Of a stretch of 18,345 nt of DNA, positions 1 to 7,262 are shown in pieces; within the stretch, counting starts at the first letter, position 1; each line of letters begins with the position of its first letter. The translations under genes were made by a program, and so were the position numbers. The notes beneath the pieces were generated by a model. It did not search any database. It had not been told where the DNA came from and saw only the letters and a list, made by a program, of their open reading frames with translations. This DNA comes from Candidatus Omnitrophota bacterium. GTDB lineage: Bacteria; Omnitrophota; Gorgyraeia; Zapsychrales; Zapsychraceae. The stretch is from assembly GCA_016217585.1 (NCBI GenBank), contig JACRHQ010000156.1, positions 1 to 18,345 on the forward strand, given 5' to 3'.

Positions 1-122
1 ATGCCCTCAATAAGGCCGGGATGCGCGCGGCCGGTGCGCACTTCGTTGAATTCCCGCCTAGCCGACTCGATTGTCTTTTTCATCTTTGTTTCCGTATCCC
101 GCACGATCTCTTTGGTCGCCAT
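1..122 (-). CDS. frr: Ribosome recycling factor, N-terminal part (cut by window edge)
   Basis: The minus strand from an ATG at 122-120 encodes about 40 residues beginning MATKEIVRDTETKMKKTIES and continuing into RTGRAHPGLIEG, which matches the N-terminal helix and the conserved R-T-G-R-A motif of ribosome recycling factor. The protein splits post-termination ribosomes together with EF-G. A good Shine-Dalgarno (GGAGG, 7 nt before the ATG) lies in the 13-nt gap after pyrH. Its place as last gene of rpsB-tsf-pyrH-frr is the classical bacterial order, so it is very likely co-transcribed with pyrH. The rest of the gene lies outside the window. The identification rests on this short stretch plus context. 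Confidence 0.9.
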   Translation of the reverse strand, partial: MATKEIVRDTETKMKKTIESARREFNEVRTGRAHPGLIEG

Positions 123-135
123 TGTTCGCCCTCCG

Positions 136-861
136 TCATTCCACGATTGTCCCGATAGGTTCGCCTAAAACAACTCTCTTGATATTACCTTCCTGAAGCA
201 GATTAAACACGATGATCGGCAAATTATGGTCCATGCACATGCTGATGGCTGTGGCGTCCATGACCTTCAATTTACGCTTGAGGACATCAATGAATTTCAA
301 TTTCTTGAACTTTTTCGCTGATTTATCCACCATGGGATCTGCCGAATAGACGCCGTCGACTTTTGTGGCCTTGAGGATCACATCCGCGTTGATCTCCTTG
401 GCCCGCAGCGCGGCCGCCGTATCCGTGGTAAAATACGGATTACCGGTCCCGGTGACAAAAATGATGACACGTCCCTTTTCCAGATGACGCATCGCGCGCC
501 GGCGGATATAAGGCTCGGCAATGGAAGCCATCTGCAAAGCGGTCATGACTCGGGTGGGCACGCCAATTTGTTCCAGCGCGTTCTGCAGGGCGAGGCCGTT
601 AAGGACAGTCGCGAGCATCCCCATATAATCGGCGACGGACTGGTCGAGTCCAAAACGTTTGGATTCAACGTGGCCGCGGAAGATGTTCCCGCCGCCGACA
701 ACAAGAGCGATCTCAACGCCTAAATCGTGCACTTCCTTGATCTGTCCCGCGAATGAAGCACAGGTCTCCGCATCGATCCCGTGCTGCTTGATCCCCAGAA
801 GGGCCTCGCCGCTCAACTTGAGCAAAATGCGCTTGTAAACCGATTTTTGTTTTTTATTCAA
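136..861 (-). CDS. pyrH: Uridylate kinase (UMP kinase)
   Basis: This is a 241-residue bacterial-type UMP kinase of the amino-acid-kinase fold, which phosphorylates UMP to UDP in the cytoplasm. Visible motifs are the N-terminal KLSGEALLG phosphate-binding loop (about residues 15-23), [10 protein letters not shown] (about 54-63), and [15 protein letters not shown] (about 136-150), which contributes to substrate binding. The length is typical. The only workable start is a TTG at 861-859. It overlaps the end of tsf by 8 bases, with a weak AAGG about 9 nt upstream, suggesting translational coupling to tsf. It is the third gene of the rpsB operon. Confidence 0.97.
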   Translation of the reverse strand: MNKKQKSVYKRILLKLSGEALLGIKQHGIDAETCASFAGQIKEVHDLGVEIALVVGGGNIFRGHVESKRFGLDQSVADYMGMLATVLNGLALQNALEQIGVPTRVMTALQMASIAEPYIRRRAMRHLEKGRVIIFVTGTGNPYFTTDTAAALRAKEINADVILKATKVDGVYSADPMVDKSAKKFKKLKFIDVLKRKLKVMDATAISMCMDHNLPIIVFNLLQEGNIKRVVLGEPIGTIVE

Positions 862-1384
862 CTTCGTTGACCTTGTAACGAATAAAACGCCCGATACAAA
901 TATTTTCGCCCGTACTCGAGATGAGCGAATTCAAATAATCCTTAATCGTCTTCTTGGGATCTTTGACGAACGGCTGCTCCAGAAGAGATGCCCCCTGGAT
1001 GTACACGTCCGGACTCCCCTGCTGTTTGAGCACGTCAGCGGGAACGTCCTCGCGGCCGAGATACTTCGGGTTCATCGCAGCGATATGCATGGCGACGTCT
1101 TTTGTAAACGCGCAAAACGCTTCGCTTCGCGCGACAAAATCCGTTTCGCAGTTCACTTCCAGCAAAACGCCGATCTTGTTGCCCATGTGCACGTAAGCTT
1201 CGATGCGCCCCTCTTTGACCGCGCGGCTGCTTTTTTTCGCCGCAATTTCCAAACCCCGCTTTTGCAAAACTTCTTTGGCCCGCCCGATATCGCCCCGGGC
1301 TTCTTCCAGGGCTTTTTTACATTCGATCACGCCGCAGGAAGTCAATTCCCGCAATTCCTTGATCGCTCCCATTGGAATTTCCAT
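854..1384 (-). CDS. tsf: Elongation factor Ts, short form
   Basis: This is EF-Ts, the nucleotide exchange factor that recycles EF-Tu-GDP. The N-terminal UBA-like domain is clear ([19 protein letters not shown]), followed by the core signature around residues 70-85 ([19 protein letters not shown]), with the conserved T-D-F-V-A that inserts next to the EF-Tu nucleotide site. The protein is only 176 residues, against about 280 in E. coli, so it belongs to the short class (compare Thermus, about 196) with a half-size core domain. The ATG at 1384 has AAGG 9 nt upstream. An internal ATG at 1372 is a possible alternative start. It lies 43 nt downstream of rpsB and overlaps pyrH by 8 nt. Confidence 0.96.
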   Translation of the reverse strand: MEIPMGAIKELRELTSCGVIECKKALEEARGDIGRAKEVLQKRGLEIAAKKSSRAVKEGRIEAYVHMGNKIGVLLEVNCETDFVARSEAFCAFTKDVAMHIAAMNPKYLGREDVPADVLKQQGSPDVYIQGASLLEQPFVKDPKKTIKDYLNSLISSTGENICIGRFIRYKVNEVE

Positions 1385-1427
1385 CTATCAAACCCTTTCC
1401 AAGATAAAAATACGTAATCGTTAATGA

Positions 1428-2228
1428 TTATTGCTGAACGGTTGAAGTGGTGCTGGATGACTCTTCTTTGCCGGCAGTCTGTGCGACGGCTTGCTTTCCT
1501 TCAGGTGCGTCGGCCTTTTTCCTGATCGCCTCGCTGGTTAAATATTCTTTTCGGCCTTCCGCAACGCTGTCCGCGACGAGCGAAGTGATAAAACGGATGG
1601 ATTTCAAGGCATCGTCGTTACCCGGGACAGGATAATCGATAACATCCGGGTCGCAGTTGGTATCAACGATAGCGACAATGGGGATCCCCAGCTTGCGGGC
1701 CTCCAGCACAGCGATTTCTTCATGCTTGGGGTCGATGATAAAAATGCCTTCCGGAAGTTTCGTCATTTCACGGATGCCGTTGAGGTTCCGCAAGAATTTT
1801 TCTTTTTCCTTGGTCAGACGGGCCGTTTCTTTCTTTTTGAGGTTGTCCCAGATGCCCGGGTCCTGGCTCATCCGTTCGATCTCTTTCATCCGTTCGATGG
1901 ATTTCTTGACCGTCTGAAAATTCGTCAGCAGTCCACCGAGCCAGCGGTTGTTCACGTAAAACATTTCGGTCCGCCTGGCCTCTTCCTCGACAATGATTTG
2001 AGCCTGTTTCTTGGTCCCGACGAGAAGGAACTTCCCGCCCTTGGCCGCGACATCGCGGGCAAAATCCCGCGCCTTGTTTAAACACTGGACGGTTTTTTCG
2101 AGGTCAATGATATAAATGCCGCTGCGCTGGCCGAAAATGTATTTCTTCATTTTGGGACACCAACGCTTGGTCTGATGCCCGAAGTGAACGCCCGCTTCCA
2201 AAAGTTTTTTGATTAAATCCTCTACCAT
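1428..2228 (-). CDS. rpsB: 30S ribosomal protein S2
   Basis: The protein begins [19 protein letters not shown] and continues through [11 protein letters not shown] and [10 protein letters not shown], all characteristic of S2, a small-subunit protein bound late in 30S assembly. The frame is open to an upstream ATG at 2252. The start at 2228 is preferred because AGGGAGGA sits 4 nt before it (2233-2240) and because S2 homologues begin there, giving 266 residues. The last about 30 residues are a Ser/Thr/Gln-rich tail beyond the conserved fold. It is the first gene of the rpsB-tsf-pyrH-frr operon, with its own promoter and a structured leader. Confidence 0.98.
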   Translation of the reverse strand: MVEDLIKKLLEAGVHFGHQTKRWCPKMKKYIFGQRSGIYIIDLEKTVQCLNKARDFARDVAAKGGKFLLVGTKKQAQIIVEEEARRTEMFYVNNRWLGGLLTNFQTVKKSIERMKEIERMSQDPGIWDNLKKKETARLTKEKEKFLRNLNGIREMTKLPEGIFIIDPKHEEIAVLEARKLGIPIVAIVDTNCDPDVIDYPVPGNDDALKSIRFITSLVADSVAEGRKEYLTSEAIRKKADAPEGKQAVAQTAGKEESSSTTSTVQQ

Positions 2229-2346
2229 GACTTCCTCCCTGTGCTGGTTCAATAACAGGATTGGTTAATCTTCAAGCAGAATAACTCCCCCTGTTATTGT
2301 AGTTAATATTAATTTACGCCTGTTCCCATTTTCTCCTTTGAAATTT
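2229..2346 (-). promoter_or_regulatory. Structured 5' leader of the rpsB mRNA
   Basis: Between the predicted transcription start (about 2346) and the rpsB start codon there are about 118 nt. They hold a perfect 10-bp inverted repeat, CAATAACAGG and CCTGTTATTG (2290-2299 and 2250-2259), separated by 30 nt. A competing smaller hairpin, AATAAC/GTTATT with loop AGGGGGA (2280-2298), uses the same upstream arm. The leader also contains AAAGGAG followed by a 6-codon ORF (ATG at 2329). A second short frame runs from TTG at 2275 to TGA at 2249, through the 3' arm of the long stem. Autoregulation of rpsB by S2 through its leader is known in enterobacteria. A regulatory role here is inferred from the structure only. 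Confidence 0.5.
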
Positions 2347-2352
2347 TTGGAT

Positions 2353-2381
2353 AGTATACCCAATAATCGTTTTTTTTGCAA
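2353..2381 (-). promoter_or_regulatory. Sigma-70-type promoter of the rpsB operon
   Basis: On the minus strand TTGCAA (2381-2376) and TATACT (2358-2353) are separated by exactly 17 bp that include an A-tract. This is close to consensus and places transcription start near 2346. It lies between the hairpin after the msbA-like gene and rpsB, as expected for a strongly expressed ribosomal operon. Confidence 0.8.
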
Positions 2382-2392
2382 CTGTTTTCGTT

Positions 2393-2420
2393 CCTCGGGG
2401 ATGATATATCACCCCCGAGG
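2393..2420 (-). terminator. Strong hairpin directly after the msbA-like gene (no U-tract)
   Basis: One base after the msbA-like stop codon the minus-strand RNA forms CCTCGGGG, then a G.U pair and TGA paired with TCA around a TATA loop, closing with CCCCGAGG: about 12 bp in all. The mismatch position is A-C on the plus strand but a G.U wobble on the minus strand, so the structure favours minus-strand RNA. No run of U follows, so it is not a classical intrinsic terminator. It may be an atypical terminator, a 3'-end protecting stem, or an insulator before the rpsB promoter. Confidence 0.5.
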
Positions 2421-2421
2421 A

Positions 2422-4221
2422 TTACAAATCGGTCGCAAATTGCAGGGCATATAACTTGCTGTACAACGGACACGCCCCCAAGAGCTGTTCGTGAGTCCCC
2501 ATCCCGACAATCCGCCCGTGATCCAGGACCACGATCTTGCTGGCCTTTTGGATCGTAGACAACCTGTGGGCTATGGCCACGACCGTTCTTCCCTGCATCA
2601 GCTTGTCAAGCGCCTCCTGGACATAACGTTCGGATTCCGAATCCAGCTGCGAGGTCGCTTCGTCGAGAATCAAAATCGGCGGGTTCCCCAAAATCGCCCG
2701 GGCAATGGCGATACGCTGTTTCTCGCCTCCGGACAACCGGAATCCGCGGTCACCGATGACGGTATCATACCCATCGGGCATTTTCATGATAAACTGATGG
2801 GCAAAGGCCATGCGGGCGGCAGATTCGATCTGCTGCTGATTGGCCTGCACATTGCCGTAAGCGATATTGGCCCGGACCGTGTCATTAAACAAAATGGTTT
2901 CCTGTGTTACGATCCCGATCTGCCGGCGCAGCGAACGAAATGTCACCTCACGCACATCAACCCCATCAATAGCAACGGAACCCTTGACGGGATCATAAAA
3001 ACGCGGGATCAGATTGACCAGCGTGGTCTTGCCTGTCCCTGTGGGCCCGACGATGGCGGCGATTTCTCCTTTTTTAACTTCAAGATTGATGTCCTTGAGG
3101 ACAATTTGTGAATCATCCGCGTAACGAAAATCCACATCGGTGATCCTGACAGATTCTTTCATCTCGGGGAGGTCAATGGCATCGGGACGTTCAATCACGG
3201 TCGGGTTGGCATCCAGCACTTCATAAATCCGTTCATTGGCCGCCAGCGCCTGCTGGATAAGGCCGTTGACATTGCCCAGTTTCTTGATCGGACTGATAAT
3301 CGACATGATGGACCCAAAAAATAAAATAAAAACGCCGAACGACAACCCGCCCTGGAGGACGACCCGACCCATCCATAAAATAACAGCCACCCCGCAGGCG
3401 GCGCCGAAGATCTCGGTGATCGGCGGGATAACCAGAAGCCGCTTGATCGACTTCATGCGAAGCTTATAATAATCGTGATTTTTTTGTTTAAACCGGCTGC
3501 TTTCATAATCCTCCATGCAAAACGCCTTCACCAGCCGGATGCCGGAAATCGTCTCCACCAGCAGCGTATTGATGTCCGCCATTTTTTCCTGTGTCCCCCT
3601 GGAAATCTTGCGCAGGCGCCGCCCGATCTGCGCCATGGGGATGCCAAGCAGCGGAAAAACGACGAACATCACAAACGCCGCTTTCGGATAAATCGAAAAC
3701 GCGATAACGACGAACATAATGATCATAAACGTCTGGCGGAACAGATCCGTCAGCCCGTAGGAAACGGCGTTTTCGACGACATTGACGTCGTTGGTGATCC
3801 GCGAGATCAATTCTCCGGTCCTTTTTTTGCTGAAATAATCCAGCGAAAGGCCCTGGATCCTGGCATAAAGCTGAGAACGGATATCGCGCATGACGGCCTG
3901 GGAAAGGTCGCTCATCAGATATTGGTAGGCAAAAACAAGGGCATTTTTCAGAAGAAGCGCGACAATGACGATAACCGGGAAAACGCCGAATAACGATTCC
4001 GGGGTCATGGCGTTAAGATGTTCGACAATCCGGGTAATAAAGGCAGGGAGATGGCCGGGAACAACGATCGGTTTATTACCAAAAATCCGGTCCGTCATGG
4101 GGACCAGCAGAGAAAGCTGGATCCCTTCAAAGGAACTGGCGATGAGCATGGTGACGACCGCCACCGTAAAAAGCCTGGTGTGGTTTCTTAAAAATTGAAG
4201 CAGCTTGAAATAATTCTTCAT
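2422..4221 (-). CDS. msbA: ABC exporter, MsbA-like lipid flippase
   Basis: This 599-residue half-transporter fuses an N-terminal six-helix membrane domain (about residues 15-320) to one ATPase domain. The nucleotide-binding part shows Walker A GPTGTGKTT (about 390), signature LSGGEKQR (about 495), Walker B ILILDEATS (about 515) and the H-loop histidine in AIAHRLS (about 548), so it should be active as a homodimer in the inner membrane. Length and architecture fit MsbA, which flips core-lipid A. Divergence from a Gfo/Idh-lpxB unit supports that substrate. Other lipid- or peptide-exporting relatives cannot be excluded. The ATG at 4221 has GGAG only 2 nt upstream, an unusually short spacing. Confidence 0.8.
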   Translation of the reverse strand: MKNYFKLLQFLRNHTRLFTVAVVTMLIASSFEGIQLSLLVPMTDRIFGNKPIVVPGHLPAFITRIVEHLNAMTPESLFGVFPVIVIVALLLKNALVFAYQYLMSDLSQAVMRDIRSQLYARIQGLSLDYFSKKRTGELISRITNDVNVVENAVSYGLTDLFRQTFMIIMFVVIAFSIYPKAAFVMFVVFPLLGIPMAQIGRRLRKISRGTQEKMADINTLLVETISGIRLVKAFCMEDYESSRFKQKNHDYYKLRMKSIKRLLVIPPITEIFGAACGVAVILWMGRVVLQGGLSFGVFILFFGSIMSIISPIKKLGNVNGLIQQALAANERIYEVLDANPTVIERPDAIDLPEMKESVRITDVDFRYADDSQIVLKDINLEVKKGEIAAIVGPTGTGKTTLVNLIPRFYDPVKGSVAIDGVDVREVTFRSLRRQIGIVTQETILFNDTVRANIAYGNVQANQQQIESAARMAFAHQFIMKMPDGYDTVIGDRGFRLSGGEKQRIAIARAILGNPPILILDEATSQLDSESERYVQEALDKLMQGRTVVAIAHRLSTIQKASKIVVLDHGRIVGMGTHEQLLGACPLYSKLYALQFATDL

Positions 4222-4286
4222 AACTCCAGCGTTTTAAACAAGTTAAAATCCCTACGGAAGAATGATTTCTTCGAATCGGGGAGGCA

Positions 4287-4315
4287 ATATTAGCATGCCG
4301 ATTGACTTTTGTCGA
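4287..4315 (-). promoter_or_regulatory. Putative promoter of the msbA-like gene
   Basis: On the minus strand TCGACA (4315-4310, five of six matches to the -35 consensus) and TAATAT (4292-4287, four of six matches to the -10 consensus) are 17 bp apart. Transcription would start near 4280, giving a leader of about 60 nt that contains a small GAAGAA/TTCTTC hairpin. The element overlaps the divergent promoter at 4302-4330. Confidence 0.5.
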
Positions 4316-4330
4316 GCCATTTGTTATAGT
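4302..4330 (+). promoter_or_regulatory. Promoter of the Gfo/Idh-lpxB unit
   Basis: TTGACT (4302-4307) and TATAGT (4325-4330) are separated by 17 bp, a near-consensus sigma-70-type promoter. The expected start point, 4337 or 4338, coincides with the GTG start codon of the downstream gene, implying a leaderless mRNA. No Shine-Dalgarno is present in the 7 bases between the -10 box and the GTG. Confidence 0.75.
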
Positions 4331-4337
4331 GCTCCCC

Positions 4338-5279
4338 GTGAAAAAAATTAAAATCGCCATTGTTGGAATCGGGCATTTAGGTTCCAGGCACCTCAAGGTC
4401 TACAGCGAACTGGACAAACAGGCCGAGCTGATCGGCGTCTGTGACGTCCAGAAAGAACGCACCCTTAAGCTGGCCAACCATTATAAGGTCCCCTATTACA
4501 CCGATTACCGGGAACTGGCCGGCAAAATCGACGCGGTCAATATCTGTGTCCCCACCCGGCTCCATTTCGAAGTTGCCAGGTTTTTCCTGGAAAATCATAT
4601 TCATACCTTTATCGAAAAACCGATCACAACCACCATCGCCCAGGCCGAGGGACTGACCGCCCTCGCGAAGAAAAAGAAATTAAAATTGCAGGTCGGCCAT
4701 ATCGAGCGGTTCAATTCCGCTTTTCAGTCGATCAAACATTTTACGCGCAATCCCCTTTTTATCGAATGCCACCGCCTCAACCGGTTCCCCAACCGCTCGC
4801 TGGATATCGGTGTTGTCATGGACCTGATGATCCACGATATCGATATCGTCCTGGGGGTCATCAATTCTCCCATCCGCCACATTCACGCCGTCGGGATCAA
4901 CGTCCTTACCGATCGCGAAGACATCGCGAGCGTGCGTATCGTTTTCAACAACGGCTGCGTATGCAACCTGACGGCCAGCCGCATTTCCGAAGATGTCATG
5001 CGTAAAATCCGTTTGTTTCAAAAAAACAGCTATATTTCCCTCGACTATGTCGCCCAGGAAGCGTACATCTATAAAAAGCACGGACAACAGATCCTCAAAC
5101 ACAGCCTCCCCATTGAAAAGGAAGAGCCGCTGCGCAAGGAGTTGGAACATTTCCTCGAATGCGTCCGGGAAGACAAAACCCCGCTTATCTCCGGCAAAGA
5201 AGCGACCGAAGCGCTCAAAGTGGCCATGACCATCACCGATCAGATATGGGACAACCGCAAAAACATTTCGTTATCGTAG
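4338..5279 (+). CDS. Gfo/Idh/MocA-family NAD(P)-dependent oxidoreductase
   Basis: This is a 313-residue dehydrogenase with an N-terminal Rossmann domain: GIGHLG at residues 10-15 binds the dinucleotide and EKP at 93-95 is the family's hallmark. A C-terminal alpha/beta domain contains D-L-M-I-H-D-I-D (about 162-169), whose His-Asp contributes to the sugar-binding active site. The frame is open to a TTG at 4302, but that lies inside the -35 box. The GTG at 4338 is preferred because it matches the predicted transcription start and the family N-terminus. Its stop lies 34 nt inside lpxB, so the two are coupled. In organisms making 3-amino lipid A, GnnA of this family lies beside lpxA/lpxB and oxidises UDP-GlcNAc. 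That is a plausible role here, but no GnnB aminotransferase is in the window. Confidence 0.88.
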   Translation: MKKIKIAIVGIGHLGSRHLKVYSELDKQAELIGVCDVQKERTLKLANHYKVPYYTDYRELAGKIDAVNICVPTRLHFEVARFFLENHIHTFIEKPITTTIAQAEGLTALAKKKKLKLQVGHIERFNSAFQSIKHFTRNPLFIECHRLNRFPNRSLDIGVVMDLMIHDIDIVLGVINSPIRHIHAVGINVLTDREDIASVRIVFNNGCVCNLTASRISEDVMRKIRLFQKNSYISLDYVAQEAYIYKKHGQQILKHSLPIEKEEPLRKELEHFLECVREDKTPLISGKEATEALKVAMTITDQIWDNRKNISLS

Positions 5280-6421
5280 CCGGTGAGGCCTCCGGTGACC
5301 TGCACGCCGCCCATCTGGTCGATGAGTTGAAAAGAATCGACCCGGCGCTGACCTTCTCCGGCGTGGGCGGCGCCCGCATGCGCGCCAGCGGCGTCGAACT
5401 CTACCACGACATGTCTTCGCTTGCCGTCGTCGGTTTTTTTGAAGTCCTGAAACACTACCGGGAAATCCGCGAAGTTTTTAACCTTATCCTGAAAAAAATC
5501 GGCACGGTCAGGCCGCAGGCCGTCATCCTGGTCGATTATCCGGGGTTTAACCTGCGCCTCGCCAGGGAAATCAAAAAACGGGATATCCCCGTCATCTATT
5601 ACATCAGCCCACAGGTCTGGGCGTGGAAAGCAAACCGCGTCCGGCAGGTTGCGCGATATGTCGACAAAATGCTGGTCTTCTTCACCTTTGAAAAAGAATT
5701 CTATGCCCGCCGCGGCATCGAGGTCGATTTTGTCGGGCATCCCCTCATCGACGTTGTCCATCCCGCGACTTCCAAAACCGAATTCCTGAAGACACACGGA
5801 CTGTCCGCGGACAGATTGACGATCGGCCTTTTGCCCGGGTCACGGCAAAACGAAATCCGCAACTTACTGCCGGTCATGCTGGAAGCGGCTGACATCCTGC
5901 GCCGTGAATTTACACAAATCCAGTTTATCGTCCTCAAGGCCCATACCATTGACCGATCGTTGCTGGACCCTGTATGCGCACGTGCCGCCTGTCGTCCCGT
6001 CATTATCGAAGAAAAAACTTATGACGGGATTAACGCCTCGGACCTGTGTATGGTCGCCTCCGGCACGGCGACTCTGGAAACCGCCATCCTGGGAAAACCG
6101 ATGGTCATCATTTACAGGACATCTCTTTTGACGTGGCTGTTGGCCAGATGTCTGGTCAAAATCCCGCATATCGGCTTGGTCAACGTGGTCGCCGGTAGAA
6201 AAGTGGTGCCGGAATGTGTTCAATTCCAGGCCAGGGGGGAGAACATCGCAGCGGAATTAAAAAGAATGTTCACAGATGAGATGCAGATTAGCGACATCAA
6301 GGCAGATTTGCAAAAGGTCAGGGAAGCCCTCGGCCCGGGCGGATCAACGCAACGCTCAGCCAGGATCATTTACGCGACAGCAATCCTTGGAGATCGAAGC
6401 ATTCTTGAGGCAGACAGATGA
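5246..6421 (+). CDS. lpxB: Lipid-A-disaccharide synthase
   Basis: LpxB (GT19) joins UDP-2,3-diacylglucosamine and lipid X to form the lipid A disaccharide at the inner face of the cytoplasmic membrane. With the ATG at 5246 the protein has 391 residues, the family's normal size. Motifs in order are GEASGDLH (about residues 13-20), SPQVWAWK (about 121-128), LPGSRQNEI (about 195) and ASGTATLETAILGKP (about 271-285). The start is inside the preceding oxidoreductase gene, so translation is probably coupled. Its presence means that the host builds a lipid A-type outer membrane. The gene is convergent with batE, with a 46-nt gap. Confidence 0.97.
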   Translation: MGQPQKHFVIVAGEASGDLHAAHLVDELKRIDPALTFSGVGGARMRASGVELYHDMSSLAVVGFFEVLKHYREIREVFNLILKKIGTVRPQAVILVDYPGFNLRLAREIKKRDIPVIYYISPQVWAWKANRVRQVARYVDKMLVFFTFEKEFYARRGIEVDFVGHPLIDVVHPATSKTEFLKTHGLSADRLTIGLLPGSRQNEIRNLLPVMLEAADILRREFTQIQFIVLKAHTIDRSLLDPVCARAACRPVIIEEKTYDGINASDLCMVASGTATLETAILGKPMVIIYRTSLLTWLLARCLVKIPHIGLVNVVAGRKVVPECVQFQARGENIAAELKRMFTDEMQISDIKADLQKVREALGPGGSTQRSARIIYATAILGDRSILEADR

Positions 6422-6467
6422 CGGGCTTGGTCAGGATGCCCGCTTGCGCACTAAATCTCTTTTTCTT

Positions 6468-7262
6468 TTAGAGAAGTTCAAAAGATTTTACAGGCAGCCA
6501 CCCCATTTTGCCGTCGGGCCGCCCGATCTTTGCCCAATCCTCTTCCACTTTCAACAACTTGATACGCGTGCCGGCGGACAATGTAAAATGCGTTGTCGCG
6601 TCCGCGCGCGGTTCAAATTTCGCCTCACTTGACTTGACAACGATTGCGAGGCTTTGAGAAGTATCCCATTTTATCCCTAACGCTCCAAATAATAAAATCC
6701 ATGCCGCCGCCAGGACACTTAAAACAACCGTGCGTATTCTTGCCGGCCACTTGAGGTACAACGACAAAAGATGGAGACATCCCAGCAAGCATCCGAGGAC
6801 AAACAGCATGACGACCATTTCTCCCGTTGTATAAAACTGAATAAAGCTGTTCAGCAGTCGATCTGCCCAATTTTCTGCCGGCTGGATTGCCGGCTCTTGT
6901 ATCCGGGCCAAGGCATACCGGTAGTTATAGTTCAAATCACTGTCCCGCGGGATTAACCGGCGCGCCTTCTCATAATTCAAGATCGCCCTGCCCAGGTCCC
7001 CCTGCTTAAAATAACTGTTCCCCAAATCATAATACAACGCCCCGCTTTCTTTCCCGGCGTCCACAATCGACTGATACTGCGCGGCGGCGCTATGAAAATC
7101 CTCCGCCTTGTAAGCCGCGCCGGCAGCGACAAAGCCGGCGATGGCCTGCCCGTCTGTCATGGGCCCCGTATTTGCCGGCACGGCCGCGCAGGCCACGTCG
7201 GCAATGGGAAAAATAAAACCCCAGATGACTGCGCACAAAAGGCGCAACAAATTCCCGATCAT
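6468..7262 (-). CDS. batE: BatE-like TPR protein with SH3-like C-terminus
   Basis: This 264-residue protein starts with a signal-like hydrophobic segment (about residues 5-27). It continues with tetratricopeptide repeats (about 40-115, including A-L-Y-Y-D-L-G-N-S-Y-F-K-Q-G-D), then two adjacent membrane helices (about 150-200), and ends in an SH3-like domain (about 205-264) with the typical G-x-R-I-K-L-L-K-V-E-E-D-W-A-K-I-G motif. This is the BatE architecture. The TPR part probably faces the periplasm as a scaffold of the Bat complex. It is the last gene of the Bat operon, overlapping batD by ATGA. No clear intrinsic terminator follows. Confidence 0.8.
   Translation of the reverse strand: MIGNLLRLLCAVIWGFIFPIADVACAAVPANTGPMTDGQAIAGFVAAGAAYKAEDFHSAAAQYQSIVDAGKESGALYYDLGNSYFKQGDLGRAILNYEKARRLIPRDSDLNYNYRYALARIQEPAIQPAENWADRLLNSFIQFYTTGEMVVMLFVLGCLLGCLHLLSLYLKWPARIRTVVLSVLAAAWILLFGALGIKWDTSQSLAIVVKSSEAKFEPRADATTHFTLSAGTRIKLLKVEEDWAKIGRPDGKMGWLPVKSFELL

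Noticed and set aside
854..1384. EF-Ts only 176 residues: possible truncation
   Set aside because: The frame is intact from UBA-like domain to the end, and short EF-Ts of about 200 residues is a known class. The downstream gene overlap is natural, so no broken gene is needed to explain it.
4302..4337. TTG at 4302 as start of the Gfo/Idh gene
   Set aside because: It lies within the -35 box, upstream of the predicted transcription start, and would add 12 residues before the normal Rossmann-fold N-terminus.
6422..6467. Possible bidirectional terminator between lpxB and batE
   Set aside because: Only weak stems are present: CGGGC/GCCCG with an 11-base loop and CTCT/AGAG around a T-rich loop. 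The T-rich run is about 13 bases from the GC stem on the plus strand and absent on the minus strand, so a terminator is not supported.
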